This document shows positions 18,662-27,786 of a stretch of DNA of 64,000 bases, piece after piece; positions within the stretch are counted from its first letter, which is position 1, and each line of letters opens with the position of its first letter. A program made the position numbers and the translations under genes. The notes beneath the pieces were generated by a model. That model worked only from the letters and a program-made list of their open reading frames with translations, was not told the origin of the DNA and made no database searches. This DNA comes from Vibrio inusitatus (lineage in GTDB: Bacteria; Pseudomonadota; Gammaproteobacteria; Enterobacterales; Vibrionaceae), in assembly GCA_024346935.1 (NCBI GenBank), contig AP024879.1:806001-870000 (forward strand), in the 5' to 3' direction.

Positions 18662-19792
18662 TTAAGCGACCTGTTCCGATTTATCTTTGGATAAATTCCT
18701 TACTGGGTTGGCGTAGCCATCAGTTAAAAATGCTTTTGCACCCTCTTCCAATTGAGCAAGCTTCGCTTCAAGCTTATCTTTTGTTTCTTGGTCAATACTA
18801 CTATCTTCCACACCTGCAGCTAACAGATTGATTGGGAATAATTTGTAATGATCATGTATTTGACGATCTATCTCATCAGCCAATGCATCTGCGTTATCAA
18901 TATCGCCATCAATCACATCACCAAAGCTCACGTTAATGCGACCTTTATATCCCGTAATCCCTTTAACAATGCTGTCGATGTCTTCGAATTCTGATTTCTT
19001 GTATTCACCCAACGTTGCCTTTTGATGCAATTCGTTCGCTTTCGCAATATCGCACGGGTCAATCTCATAAGAAATAGCTACCGGTACAATTTTAAGCGTT
19101 TTAACGTATTCAGAGAACGACAACTTACGCTTGCGTCCCTCCAATTGAATCATTTTAAGAATCGCAGGGTCCGTGAAATCATTACCATCTTTAGCTCGAC
19201 CTTCTTTCTGTGCGATCCAGATAGAGTTTCCTGTTTCCAGTGAATGCTTAATATAAGAAGACAAAAGGCCTAGCGTCTTCATCATTTCACGCGGCCCTTT
19301 TGCCGAACGTTTCACAATAAAGCTCTTATTAATCTTCATTAACTCTGTAGAACACGGTTTGCTTAGCAGGTTATCGCCAATGGCAATACGCATCGTTTGA
19401 TGCTTTGTATGGTGTAATCCATAATTCACCAATGCTGGGTCCATCGCAATGTCACGGTGATTAGAGATAAACAAATATGGTGTATCTTGATCTAGCTTAT
19501 CAAGTCCTTCAAAAGTAACTTCATCAGTAGTGCTATCAAGTGCTTTCTGAAGGTATTTTTCAACTTCTATTTGCACCGCATCAATGGAGTTAAGTTTTCC
19601 CCAGCGATTCTTTAAATACAGCTTCACCAAAGGAGACATGAGAGCCTGAAACCACTTCGCATGATTGCTGAACTTTTGGTTCAATATTGCTGAGATAAAT
19701 TCTTCGTCATTAATTAGTCTCTGGATTGCTGGAGCAATCTCTTCATCGTTGTAAGGGCGAATCTCTTGGTAAATATCGTTCTCGGTAGACAT
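18662..19792 (-). CDS. PlsC-like glycerolipid acyltransferase
   Basis: The protein has about 376 residues with a phosphate acyltransferase domain. The motif I region reads FISNHRDIAMDP (His-X5-Asp spacing), a second block reads KINKSFIVKRSA, and IWIAQKEGRAKDGND lies around the EGTRS-like motif III position. These enzymes transfer acyl groups to lysophosphatidate or similar acceptors at the inner membrane. The C-terminal 100 residues are an extension of unknown role. The ATG at 19792 is chosen for the GAAG six bases upstream; 19804 is an alternative. The FadR-like box at 19871-19887 in the promoter region fits a role in fatty-acid use. Confidence 0.8.
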   Translation of the reverse strand: MSTENDIYQEIRPYNDEEIAPAIQRLINDEEFISAILNQKFSNHAKWFQALMSPLVKLYLKNRWGKLNSIDAVQIEVEKYLQKALDSTTDEVTFEGLDKLDQDTPYLFISNHRDIAMDPALVNYGLHHTKHQTMRIAIGDNLLSKPCSTELMKINKSFIVKRSAKGPREMMKTLGLLSSYIKHSLETGNSIWIAQKEGRAKDGNDFTDPAILKMIQLEGRKRKLSFSEYVKTLKIVPVAISYEIDPCDIAKANELHQKATLGEYKKSEFEDIDSIVKGITGYKGRINVSFGDVIDGDIDNADALADEIDRQIHDHYKLFPINLLAAGVEDSSIDQETKDKLEAKLAQLEEGAKAFLTDGYANPVRNLSKDKSEQVA

Positions 19793-19870
19793 ATTCTTCT
19801 TCATTCTCTAGAAATCACGCCGATTTTACGCACTTACGCGACAATTTACAGCTAGATCATTGATGATTTT

Positions 19871-19887
19871 GTAAGGTCAGACCATAT
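19871..19887. promoter_or_regulatory. FadR-like operator upstream of the acyltransferase gene
   Basis: GTAAGGTCAGACCATAT contains the core GGTCNGACC known for FadR operators of gamma-proteobacteria (TGGTCNGACCA). It lies 79 bp upstream of the acyltransferase start. The AraC-like gene on the other side begins 78 bp away, so either could be the target. Confidence 0.5.
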
Positions 19888-19965
19888 AACCCTATCATCT
19901 TGCCGATTTTATTACTTTATTAGGGCACCAGAAAGCGCTAACCTAATGAAAACCCTGCTCAACAG

Positions 19966-20589
19966 ATGCTGAACGACATGCATTACGCTATACAATTTGA
20001 AGATAAACAGTTCGAATACTTGTCTCTTACCTCAAGAAAGCCCACGCTAAAGCACCAACTCATTCATGTTGTTGATGGCTTAGTCAGCGTTAGATTGGGT
20101 AAAATTGAATACGCTATCGCTGCTGGAGATACCTTTTGGCTTCCGGCAAACTGCTTGTCTGCTTTGAGTTACTTTCCTAATAGTCGCTGTAAAGTTTTAG
20201 AAGCGTCACAACGGTTAAGCAAGCCCTTTCCGCATCAAGCTGGCTATGTGAAACCCAACGCTTTGGTAGTGTCTCTGTTAGATAAGCTGTCTGAGGTTTC
20301 TAGCCTTTCTGAGCACCAGCAGGTTCTACTGACTGCCATGCAATACGAATTGCTTGATATGCACCCTAATCTACAAACTACCGCACTAAGCCATAAACTG
20401 AGCCAGTGGGATAGCGCAGGTAAAGATCTGTCAGCTGAATACCAAATGGTAATGAGGATTAAGGAAGCGGAGAAGTTACGTCTATCCGGTAAAAAAGATA
20501 CCGCTATTGCTGAAGCATTATTTGCTGGTAGTGAGCAAGGCTATAAAGTGGCTCGATTGGCTATTCTGGGCGAAACTCTTCATCGTTAA
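19966..20589 (+). CDS. AraC-like cupin protein with a single C-terminal helix-turn-helix
   Basis: The 207-residue protein has an N-terminal cupin (about 10-90, 'HVVDGLVSVRLGKIEYAIAA', 'GDTFWLPANCLSAL') as in AraC-type regulators. The C-terminal segment IKEAEKLRLSGKKDTAIAEA could be the first DNA-binding helix-turn-helix. The second helix-turn-helix and the usual AraC signature are not visible, and the protein is about 60 residues shorter than typical members. It may be a degenerate or specialised regulator. A second ATG at 19978 is also possible; neither has a strong ribosome site. Confidence 0.6.
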   Translation: MLNDMHYAIQFEDKQFEYLSLTSRKPTLKHQLIHVVDGLVSVRLGKIEYAIAAGDTFWLPANCLSALSYFPNSRCKVLEASQRLSKPFPHQAGYVKPNALVVSLLDKLSEVSSLSEHQQVLLTAMQYELLDMHPNLQTTALSHKLSQWDSAGKDLSAEYQMVMRIKEAEKLRLSGKKDTAIAEALFAGSEQGYKVARLAILGETLHR

Positions 20590-20595
20590 AACTAA

Positions 20596-20618
20596 AAAGC
20601 GCCCTTATTCGGCGCTTT
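20596..20618. terminator. Shared terminator between convergent genes
   Basis: AAAGCGCC-CTTATTC-GGCGCTTT forms a perfect 8-bp stem flanked by A and T runs. It is placed between the AraC-like gene and the gene at 20627-21106. Confidence 0.8.
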
Positions 20619-20626
20619 AAAAATCT

Positions 20627-21106
20627 CTAGAATGGAACTTCCACTTGTACGTGGAAAACATCTTCATGACGCTCATGCCATTGATAATCGAGTCGAACTC
20701 GCGGCTCGTCTTTCTCTCCAATGCCCACACTCAATTGAACGCCGTGTGTTTTGATCCACTCTTCATAAGAGAGTTCATCATCGCTAGTGGTCATTTCGTG
20801 TGGACGAAATACTCCCAAGCCAAAGAAACTCTGACTTACCTGCTGAGTTAACAAAGGATCATCTACATTGTCCATCATCCAATCAGACCAGTAACCCAAG
20901 GTTGAAGGCTCTTCCTTAATATTGGTTGAAATCAATAAATCATCAACCAATTCGTCAACAGTGTCGATTAGGTTTTCACAAAGGGTAAGCGTAGAGTCAA
21001 CAAGAACGATAGAGCGGGTAGGATCGCGGTCGGACATGCAGGCTTCAGACGTTCCTGCCATAAAAGTGCCACATACTAGTGCTAATGTTGTATGTAATCG
21101 CGTCAC
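20627..21106 (-). CDS. Hypothetical exported protein
   Basis: The 159-residue protein starts at GTG, with AAGGA about 11 bases upstream. Its N-terminus (MTRLHTTLALVCGTFMAGTSEA) looks like a signal peptide, and four acidic stretches follow. Two early Cys (in EACMSD and LTLCENL) could form a periplasmic disulfide. The C-terminus VEVPF with aromatic alternation (YQWHERHEDVFHVQ) resembles a short beta segment. I do not recognise a family. It is convergent with the AraC-like gene. Confidence 0.6.
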   Translation of the reverse strand: MTRLHTTLALVCGTFMAGTSEACMSDRDPTRSIVLVDSTLTLCENLIDTVDELVDDLLISTNIKEEPSTLGYWSDWMMDNVDDPLLTQQVSQSFFGLGVFRPHEMTTSDDELSYEEWIKTHGVQLSVGIGEKDEPRVRLDYQWHERHEDVFHVQVEVPF

Positions 21107-21151
21107 TGCGTTATCAATCCTTGTAAAAAATTAGTTTCTGTCATCGCAACG

Positions 21152-21673
21152 TTAAATACTGAGGTATAACGCCTCATTTTGCAATATTTTGACAACATTT
21201 TTACTTGTTAAGTGTTTGATTTCTTGACCTTGTGCAAGCTTTTCTCGTATTTCTGTACTACGAATAGCCACCGTTTCAGGGCATGCCAGCACATTCCAAC
21301 GCTTCATTATCTCTTCCGCTTTGTAAAATTTTGCAAAACTAAACAGGTTGTCTGGTCCCATAACAAAGGTTAATTCCGCCGCTGAATTCTCTTGCTGTAA
21401 TGCACTTAACACTTGAAAAGTAGTAACCCCACCCTGCTCTCGCTCTAGTCCTTCCTCAATACGTGACAGGGCGACATTGCTACAGGGAATATCGCTAATG
21501 AAAGCCTCTATCATGGAACATCGTACTGAATAGTCGAGCATTTGCTTCCCCCATGCGTGAGCAATACTCGGCACCAATAGCACCTGGTCAAAATGCGCTA
21601 AACGCTCAATCACACTTAAATGGCCGAAGCTTGGTGGGTTAAAAGCACTGCCAAATACCGCTATTTTTTTCAT
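21152..21673 (-). CDS. NadD-like nicotinate-nucleotide adenylyltransferase family protein
   Basis: The nucleotidyltransferase of about 173 residues has the family's ATP motif GSAFNPPSFGHLSVIE and the C-terminal signature AIRSTEIREKL (ISSTxIR type). Such enzymes join (deamido-)NMN and ATP to form NaAD or NAD in the cytoplasm. The start at 21673 (MKKIAVFG) is chosen because the motif then begins at residue 8; an upstream in-frame ATG adds 17 unlikely residues. It is divergent from nadE, which catalyses the next step, so a shared NAD-synthesis role is likely. It is short compared with housekeeping NadD (about 210), so it could be a second copy with other specificity. Confidence 0.82.
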   Translation of the reverse strand: MKKIAVFGSAFNPPSFGHLSVIERLAHFDQVLLVPSIAHAWGKQMLDYSVRCSMIEAFISDIPCSNVALSRIEEGLEREQGGVTTFQVLSALQQENSAAELTFVMGPDNLFSFAKFYKAEEIMKRWNVLACPETVAIRSTEIREKLAQGQEIKHLTSKNVVKILQNEALYLSI

Positions 21674-21768
21674 AATCGCGTTTTCTCTAAGGGTTTGGAA
21701 ATTGAGACAAAGTTGAATTTGCAATATGATACCAAAAGTTGCCTTTCGATATTTAGGACATTTAACTC

Positions 21769-22596
21769 ATGGAACAAGAAATTCGCCAAGAGATGCGCGT
21801 ACTACCCAGCATTGACGTTGACTTTGAGATAGAACGACGCGTTAACTTTATCAAACGTAAATTACTCGAATCAGGATGCAAGTCTATCGTTCTTGGTATC
21901 AGCGGTGGCGTTGACTCCACAACTTGTGGTCGCCTGGCTCAACTCGCAGTAGATCAGCTTACCAAAGAAACCAACGACAACTACCAATTTATTGCTGTTC
22001 GTCTACCCTACGGTACTCAAAAAGATGAAGAAGAAGCTCAACTTGCGCTTTCTTTCATCAAGCCGACACATTCAGTATCAGTGAACATTGCCGATGGCGT
22101 AGATGGTTTGCACGCAGCAACTGGTGTGGCGCTGCAAGGTACGGGGTTAATGCCAGAATCAGCTGAGAAGATCGACTTCGTGAAGGGTAATGTCAAAGCT
22201 CGCGCACGCATGATCGCTCAATATCAAATCGCCGGGTACGTTGGCGGCCTAGTTCTAGGCACTGACCACTCAGCTGAAAACATCACCGGTTTCTACACTA
22301 AATTTGGTGACGGAGCTTGTGACTTAGCGCCATTGTTTGGTTTAAGTAAGCGTCAAGTTCGTCAATTAGCTAATACATTGGGTGCGCCCGAGTTGCTAGT
22401 CACTAAAACACCGACTGCCGACCTAGAAGAGCTAGACCCGCAAAAAGCCGATGAAGATGCATTAAGCGTAAGCTACGATGACATCGATAACTTTCTGGAA
22501 GGAAAGCCCCTACCAGAAGATGCAAAACAAACGCTTATTGATATTTATAAGCGCACACAGCACAAGCGCGAGCCGATTCCTACAATCTACGATTGA
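21769..22596 (+). CDS. nadE: NH3-dependent NAD synthetase
   Basis: The 275-residue enzyme amidates NaAD to NAD with ammonia and ATP, the last step of NAD synthesis. The pyrophosphatase P-loop SGGVDS is at residues 45-50. Other family blocks are '[17 protein letters not shown]', '[20 protein letters not shown]' and '[17 protein letters not shown]'. There is no glutaminase domain, so free ammonia is the donor. It is divergent from the NadD-like gene and convergent with the MOSC gene across a terminator. Confidence 0.97.
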   Translation: MEQEIRQEMRVLPSIDVDFEIERRVNFIKRKLLESGCKSIVLGISGGVDSTTCGRLAQLAVDQLTKETNDNYQFIAVRLPYGTQKDEEEAQLALSFIKPTHSVSVNIADGVDGLHAATGVALQGTGLMPESAEKIDFVKGNVKARARMIAQYQIAGYVGGLVLGTDHSAENITGFYTKFGDGACDLAPLFGLSKRQVRQLANTLGAPELLVTKTPTADLEELDPQKADEDALSVSYDDIDNFLEGKPLPEDAKQTLIDIYKRTQHKREPIPTIYD

Positions 22597-22616
22597 TAGC
22601 CAACGCTAATGAATAA

Positions 22617-22638
22617 AAAGGCACCTTTCGGTGCCTTT
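22617..22638. terminator. Shared terminator of nadE and the MOSC gene
   Basis: AAAGGCACC-TTTC-GGTGCCTTT is a perfect 9-bp stem between the two convergent stop codons. Confidence 0.85.
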
Positions 22639-22643
22639 GTTGG

Positions 22644-23480
22644 TTATGCATCTGCATCGGCATAGCGCACCGGATTTCGAGTTTCCAAAACTCTCAACTC
22701 ATCGCCGACCTCAATAACCCCCTCGTTAAGCGCAACCAGGTTCATTCCAAAGAAAATAGCTCCTTTTTCATCTGCACGGAAAGTCGATAAGGTAGCCGTT
22801 GGCTCTTGATTTGCCATCTTTGCTCCGGTTTCAGGGTCTACTGAAGTAAGCACACATCGCTGACATGTTGTGCCAACCTTAAACTCAACCTCTCCAATAG
22901 CAATTCGCTCCCAACCGTCTTCAGCAAAGGGCTCTACACCATCTACTACAATGTTCGTTCTAAACTGAGACATGGTTTGAGGGTGCGACGCACGACGGTT
23001 AAGTTCATCTAAAGAGCCTTGAGAAATCACCAATAACGGGTAGGCATCCGCAAAACTTACTCGCGTTCCCAATTTTTCTCGAAAACGATTAGACTCTTCA
23101 CCACAAAACAGTAGTTGAGCATCAGAACCAATCACCTCGGTAAACCAAGCATTGGCTTTTTCAGTCGTGGTATAAGCAAAAAAACGGTCATTCCAAATTT
23201 TGCACTCAAATTCATCACGTTCAAAATCGCATGTTGCAAGATGGAGGTTGTTCATTCCTGGCGCACTCAATACGATTCCGTCAGCCAACAAAGTGCTTTT
23301 GATCGTAACCATCTTAGGAAACTTGCGCGCTGTCATCATTCTTCCTGCAAGGTCGGTAACGACAAAACGTCGGTCGAAACTGAGCCCTTCTAAGCCAACC
23401 CACGCTCTTGACTGGGCAATGCCCGACGTTGATTTCACAGGAAATATATTAATGCCCGCTATTTGTGCCTTATCCTTCAC
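22644..23480 (-). CDS. MOSC-domain protein with MOSC_N barrel (YcbX-like, no ferredoxin domain)
   Basis: The 278-residue protein has an N-terminal MOSC_N barrel ('INIFPVKSTSGIAQSRAWVG', 'LSFDRRFVVTD') and a MOSC domain with the conserved Cys region VGTTCQRCVLTSVDPETG. MOSC proteins bind molybdenum cofactor; E. coli YcbX detoxifies N-hydroxylated bases and carries a C-terminal 2Fe-2S domain. That domain is absent here, so electrons would have to come from another protein. The start is GTG with AGGGG seven bases upstream. Confidence 0.88.
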   Translation of the reverse strand: MKDKAQIAGINIFPVKSTSGIAQSRAWVGLEGLSFDRRFVVTDLAGRMMTARKFPKMVTIKSTLLADGIVLSAPGMNNLHLATCDFERDEFECKIWNDRFFAYTTTEKANAWFTEVIGSDAQLLFCGEESNRFREKLGTRVSFADAYPLLVISQGSLDELNRRASHPQTMSQFRTNIVVDGVEPFAEDGWERIAIGEVEFKVGTTCQRCVLTSVDPETGAKMANQEPTATLSTFRADEKGAIFFGMNLVALNEGVIEVGDELRVLETRNPVRYADADA

Positions 23481-23634
23481 TTTATACCCCTAACAGTCTC
23501 ATTGTTAATGCAATCTGTTTGCATTTTCGCTATTATGCGCCCGCATTCAAGTAACCGATTGCGTGGCATGAATACCTTACCACAAGCTCGGTTTCTTCTT
23601 ACACCTTTAGGAATATATTGGCGGGAGCAAAACG

Positions 23635-24666
23635 ATGACCAACTTAACTATTACACGCCCTGATGACTGGCATGTTCACCTTCGTGATGGCGATGTACTA
23701 AAAGATACCGTGCGCGATATTAGCCGTTACAATGGTCGCGCCTTGGTTATGCCAAATACTGTTCCACCTACAACCAATACAGAGCAAGCGATCGCATACC
23801 AAGCTCGCATCAATGAGCACAATCATAGCGATACTTTTAAGCCTTTGATGTCCCTTTACTTGACAGATAACACCAGCAAAGAAGACATTCAACAAGCAAA
23901 AGCATCTGGTCAAGTGGTTGCCTGTAAGTTATACCCAGCAGGCGCGACAACTAACTCAGATTCTGGCGTAACAGACGCGAAGAAAATTTACCATGTTCTA
24001 GAGGAAATGGAGAAGCAAGGCATACTGCTTCTTATTCATGGCGAGGTAACGACTCACGATGTTGATATCTTCGACCGTGAAAAAGAGTTTTTGGATACCG
24101 TGCTAGCGCCTATCGTTAACGACTTTCCTAATCTGAAGATTGTTCTAGAGCACATCACTACAGCTGACGCAGTTGAGTTTGTAAGAGGCGCAAACGAAAA
24201 CGTAGCGGCAACGATTACAGCACATCACCTGATGTACAACCGCAACCACATGCTCGTTGGTGGCATTCGCCCACACTTTTACTGCCTGCCAATCCTAAAA
24301 CGTAATACGCACCAAAAAGCGCTAGTTGAAGCAGCGACAAGTGGCAACACCAAGTTCTTTATCGGTACTGACTCTGCACCTCATGCAAAAGGTCGTAAAG
24401 AAACAGCATGTGGCTGTGCAGGCTCTTATACAGCACACGCAGCGCTTGAGCTTTACGCGGAGGTATTTGAAGCCGAAGGCAAGATTGAGAACCTAGAAGC
24501 GTTTGCTAGCCACAACGGCCCTGACTTCTACAATCTGCCGCGCAACAGCGATACGGTGACTCTAACTAAAGCTGAATGGCCAGTAGCAGAAAGCATGCCA
24601 TTTGGTGATGACATCGTTGTGCCAATCAAAGGTGGCGAAATGATGACTTGGAAAGTAGAGGCTTAA
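23635..24666 (+). CDS. pyrC: Dihydroorotase
   Basis: The 343-residue zinc enzyme of pyrimidine synthesis interconverts carbamoyl-aspartate and dihydroorotate. Metal ligands are in [10 protein letters not shown] (His13, His15), the carboxylated lysine is Lys98 ([10 protein letters not shown]), and further ligands lie in LLIHGEV, VLEHITT and [10 protein letters not shown]. Length and order match class II bacterial PyrC. The ATG has GGGAG seven bases upstream. It is convergent with glpK across a strong terminator. Confidence 0.97.
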   Translation: MTNLTITRPDDWHVHLRDGDVLKDTVRDISRYNGRALVMPNTVPPTTNTEQAIAYQARINEHNHSDTFKPLMSLYLTDNTSKEDIQQAKASGQVVACKLYPAGATTNSDSGVTDAKKIYHVLEEMEKQGILLLIHGEVTTHDVDIFDREKEFLDTVLAPIVNDFPNLKIVLEHITTADAVEFVRGANENVAATITAHHLMYNRNHMLVGGIRPHFYCLPILKRNTHQKALVEAATSGNTKFFIGTDSAPHAKGRKETACGCAGSYTAHAALELYAEVFEAEGKIENLEAFASHNGPDFYNLPRNSDTVTLTKAEWPVAESMPFGDDIVVPIKGGEMMTWKVEA

Positions 24667-24690
24667 CCTCCCCTTCCAAACTGATATGAA

Positions 24691-24730
24691 ATAGGGTTGC
24701 TTCAATTAGATTGAAGCAACCCTATTTTTT
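24691..24730. terminator. Strong terminator between pyrC and glpK
   Basis: ATAGGGTTGCTTCAA pairs perfectly over 15 bp with TTGAAGCAACCCTAT around a TTAGA loop, followed by a T run on the plus strand. Confidence 0.92.
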
Positions 24731-24747
24731 TAACTAGCAGTCAAGCG

Positions 24748-26265
24748 TTAATCATCTTCATCATGAAGTTCGCTCCACATTTGTGCGCACTTAATGGCAC
24801 GTTTCCAGCCTGCATAACGCTTATTTCTTTTTTCACTGTTACACATAGGGTTATAGCGAGTCTCAATCTTAGATCTCGCCTCTAGCTCAGAAAGATCCTT
24901 CCAATACCCCACTGCAAGCCCAGCTAAAAATGCCGCACCTAACGCCGTGACCTCGGTAATTTGCGGCCTCTGTACCTCACAATCTAATAGATCCGATTGA
25001 AACTGCATTAAGAAGTTGTTTTTAGAGGCTCCCCCATCAACGCGAAGTTCTTGCATCTTGATGTTTGCATCCGCTTGCATCGCTTCTATCACATCGCAAG
25101 CTTGATAGGCAATACTCTCTAGAGTGGCTCTAACAATATGTTCAGCACTGGTTCCACGAGTTAAACCAACCATAGTGCCTCTTGCATGAGGGTCCCAGTA
25201 AGGTGCGCCTAACCCAGTAAATGCCGGTACCACGTAGACACCATCTGACGAATCGACTTTGTTAGCAAAATATTCAGAGTCCTTAGATTCGTTAAGCAGC
25301 CTTAATTCATCTCTTAACCACTGAACTGAAGCTCCCGCCATAAAGACCGCACCTTCCAATGCGTAACAAGGTTCTCCCTTTGCATTACATGCAAGTGTGG
25401 TAAGCAAACCATGATTTGACGTTACTTTAGTTTGTCCTGTATTCATCAAAAGAAAACACCCTGTACCGTAGGTATTTTTCGCCTGCCCTGGCTGGACACT
25501 GCAATGGCCAAACAGTGCGGCTTGTTGGTCACCCGCTATACCTGCAATCGGGATCTTCAACGCTTCATCTTTACCAATACAGGTCTCTCCAAAAAGTCCT
25601 GACGACGGTTTGACCTCTGGGAGCATGGACTTTGGAATACCCAGTAACTCTAAAATTTCGTCATCCCACTCTAAGTTGTTAATATTGAACATCATCGTGC
25701 GTGACGCGTTGGTATGATCAGTTGCATGCACCTTGCCGTGAGTCAGTTTCCACAGCAACCAAGTATCTACTGTCCCAAACAATAGCTTTCCTTGATCTGC
25801 AAGATCTCTCGCTCCAGCTACATTGTCCAAAATCCACTTTATCTTAGTCGCTGAGAAATAAGGGTCTAAAACCAAGCCTGTCGCTTGCTGTATATATTCT
25901 TCGTAACCTTTATCCTTGAGCTGCTCACATATTTGGCTTGTACGACGGCACTGCCAAACAATGGCATTGTATATGGGCTTACCCGTTTCTTTATTCCAAA
26001 CTACGGTAGTTTCACGTTGGTTGGTAATTCCAATCGCCGCAACTTGTTCAGCATTAATAGAAACCTTATCAAGGACATCAATAAGAGTAGAGCGCTGCGA
26101 AGAGTAGATTTCCATGGGGTCATGCTCGACCCAACCCGACTTGGGATAATATTGAGTGAATTCACGTTGGGAAGTCGCAATGATATTTGCTTGAGCATCA
26201 AAGACTACCGCCCTTGAGCTAGTAGTGCCTTGGTCTAGAGCGACGATGTAAGTGCCTGTGGACAT
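24748..26265 (-). CDS. glpK: Glycerol kinase
   Basis: The 505-residue FGGY-family kinase converts glycerol and ATP to glycerol 3-phosphate. The start [20 protein letters not shown] gives the phosphate-1 motif. Other family blocks are '[20 protein letters not shown]', '[13 protein letters not shown]' and '[19 protein letters not shown]'. The ATG at 26265 has AGGA seven bases upstream; an in-frame upstream extension is unlikely. The usual partner glpF is not adjacent in the window. Confidence 0.97.
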   Translation of the reverse strand: MSTGTYIVALDQGTTSSRAVVFDAQANIIATSQREFTQYYPKSGWVEHDPMEIYSSQRSTLIDVLDKVSINAEQVAAIGITNQRETTVVWNKETGKPIYNAIVWQCRRTSQICEQLKDKGYEEYIQQATGLVLDPYFSATKIKWILDNVAGARDLADQGKLLFGTVDTWLLWKLTHGKVHATDHTNASRTMMFNINNLEWDDEILELLGIPKSMLPEVKPSSGLFGETCIGKDEALKIPIAGIAGDQQAALFGHCSVQPGQAKNTYGTGCFLLMNTGQTKVTSNHGLLTTLACNAKGEPCYALEGAVFMAGASVQWLRDELRLLNESKDSEYFANKVDSSDGVYVVPAFTGLGAPYWDPHARGTMVGLTRGTSAEHIVRATLESIAYQACDVIEAMQADANIKMQELRVDGGASKNNFLMQFQSDLLDCEVQRPQITEVTALGAAFLAGLAVGYWKDLSELEARSKIETRYNPMCNSEKRNKRYAGWKRAIKCAQMWSELHDEDD

Positions 26266-26410
26266 GGTTATTCCTATCAATACGAAATGTGTGAACTCAA
26301 AATTAACTATAGATTGTGTTCCAACCAAGAGAACACATAGGGTGGCACAAAAAGAAAATTGTTTGTGTGATTCATATTAGAACTTGCAATGGGGCAAACC
26401 AATGATTCGA

Positions 26411-26458
26411 TGCACCAAAATTGATCGTACGCACCAAATAGCCGTTCATATTGGTGCA
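26411..26458. promoter_or_regulatory. Three TGCACCAA-type half-sites upstream of glgC (candidate NtrC-like enhancer)
   Basis: TGCACCAA (26411-26418) and CGCACCAA (26430-26437) are direct repeats 19 bp apart. TTGGTGCA (26451-26458) is the inverted copy. The half-site matches the known NtrC half-site (TGCACC...GGTGCA), but no pair has the standard close spacing. The group lies about 50-100 bp upstream of the candidate sigma-54 promoter. Confidence 0.35.
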
Positions 26459-26508
26459 TTTGTTGAAATTTCACCACCAAAAGCCATAACAAACAATAGC
26501 TTGCAATA

Positions 26509-26524
26509 TGGCTTAGTTATTGCA
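26509..26524 (+). promoter_or_regulatory. Candidate sigma-54 promoter of glgC
   Basis: TGGCTTAGTTATTGCA has the GG and GC doublets at the exact 12-bp offset of the consensus TGGCACGN4TTGCW, with mismatches only in the ACG part. Initiation about 12 bases after the GC would give a leader of roughly 30 bases before the AAGGAAG ribosome site. Confidence 0.45.
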
Positions 26525-26565
26525 CATTATTAGTATCCCCATAAAAATAACAAGGAAGTGTCGCA

Positions 26566-27783
26566 ATGCAAGATACATTAACCGTCATTTTGGCTGGTGG
26601 AATGGGCTCCCGCCTTGCACCGTTGACTCAAGATAGGGCAAAACCCGCAGTGCCTTTTGGTGGCAAATATCGCATCATAGATTTTACTTTAAGTAACTGC
26701 TTACACTCTGGGCTCCGCCGTCTTCTCGTTCTCACCCAATACAAATCTCACTCGCTACAAAAACACTTGCGCGATGGTTGGTCGATCTTTAATCCAGAGC
26801 TTGGCGAATACATCACTGCAGTTCCGCCACAAATGCGCAAAGGAGAGACTTGGTATGAAGGCACTGCTGACGCTATCTATCAAAACTTATGGTTGCTCTC
26901 TCGTAGCGAAGCGAAGCATGTTGTTGTCTTATCTGGGGATCACATTTACCGCATGGATTACAAACCTATGCTTAAGCAACATAAAGAAACGGGTGCGGCG
27001 CTCACCATTGCGTGTATGGAAGTACCAGTAGAGGAAGCTAGTGCATTTGGTGTTATGGATACAGCCCCTAATAATCAAATTATTTCCTTTTTAGAAAAAC
27101 CATCCGACCCACCTACTTTGGCCGATGATCCCACTAAAAGTTTAGCCTCTATGGGTATCTATATTTTTAGCATGGATGCATTGGTAGAAGCGTTGGAACA
27201 AGATGCCGCTGTTGAGGCGTCAAGCCATGACTTTGGTCACGACATCATTCCAAAACTAATTGATACGAAAGGCGTGTATGCGCATCGCTTTGGTTGTGAA
27301 GAGGGGCGTGTTTCACAAGATGCGTACTGGAGAGATGTGGGGACTATTGATTCTTTCTATCAAGCCAATATGGATTTACTAGATCCAGTTCCACCCATCG
27401 ATTTGTATCAAGATGATTGGGGAATTCGATCGTATGAACGTCAACGCCCACCATCAAGAACGGTACCTTCAGTGACTGGCAATCAAGGCATTTCTATTAA
27501 CTCTATTGTAGCCAATGGCGTTGTGATTAGTGGTGGTTCCGTTCAACGCTCTATTCTATCGTCGAATGTTAAGGTGGGCGATGGAGCAACCATAATCAAC
27601 AGTATTCTATTTGATGAAGTGAAAATTGGCGAACACTGTGAATTGCAAAATTGCATTATTGATAAGCACGTAGTAGTGCCTGATAGTACAAGGATAGGTT
27701 ACGATAATCAGCTCGATCGCGAACGGTTCACTATTTCAGAACAGGGTATTGTTGTCGTGCCTGAGGGATATATCTTCGAATAA
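26566..27783 (+). CDS. glgC: Glucose-1-phosphate adenylyltransferase
   Basis: The 405-residue enzyme makes ADP-glucose from glucose 1-phosphate and ATP, the committed step of bacterial glycogen synthesis. It has the N-terminal nucleotidyltransferase motif ILAGGMGSRLAPL and KPAVPFGGKYRIIDFTLSN. The substrate-binding blocks 'WYEGTADAIYQNLWLLSR' and 'FLEKPSDPP' follow, and a C-terminal left-handed helix domain carries allosteric control. AAGGAAG precedes the ATG. No glgA or glgB lies beside it. The stand-alone CBM48 protein at 54678 is the only other glycogen-linked gene in the window. Confidence 0.96.
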   Translation: MQDTLTVILAGGMGSRLAPLTQDRAKPAVPFGGKYRIIDFTLSNCLHSGLRRLLVLTQYKSHSLQKHLRDGWSIFNPELGEYITAVPPQMRKGETWYEGTADAIYQNLWLLSRSEAKHVVVLSGDHIYRMDYKPMLKQHKETGAALTIACMEVPVEEASAFGVMDTAPNNQIISFLEKPSDPPTLADDPTKSLASMGIYIFSMDALVEALEQDAAVEASSHDFGHDIIPKLIDTKGVYAHRFGCEEGRVSQDAYWRDVGTIDSFYQANMDLLDPVPPIDLYQDDWGIRSYERQRPPSRTVPSVTGNQGISINSIVANGVVISGGSVQRSILSSNVKVGDGATIINSILFDEVKIGEHCELQNCIIDKHVVVPDSTRIGYDNQLDRERFTISEQGIVVVPEGYIFE

Positions 27784-27786
27784 CGA

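Larger units (their letters stand above)
26266..26565. other. Divergent promoter region of glpK and glgC
   Basis: This 300-bp region holds both promoters. Toward glgC it contains a candidate sigma-54 promoter and three GCACCAA half-sites, listed separately. No clear CRP or GlpR operator for glpK was identified. Confidence 0.6.

Noticed and set aside
23508..23524. PurR-like operator upstream of pyrC (ATGCAA-TCTGT-TTGCAT)
   Set aside because: The arms fit PurR half-sites, but the spacer is 5 bp rather than 4, so the dimer site is out of register.
26381..26400. Minus-strand sigma-54 promoter for glpK
   Set aside because: TTGG and TTGCA elements are present, but the GG-GC offset is 13 bp rather than 12, so the match fails.
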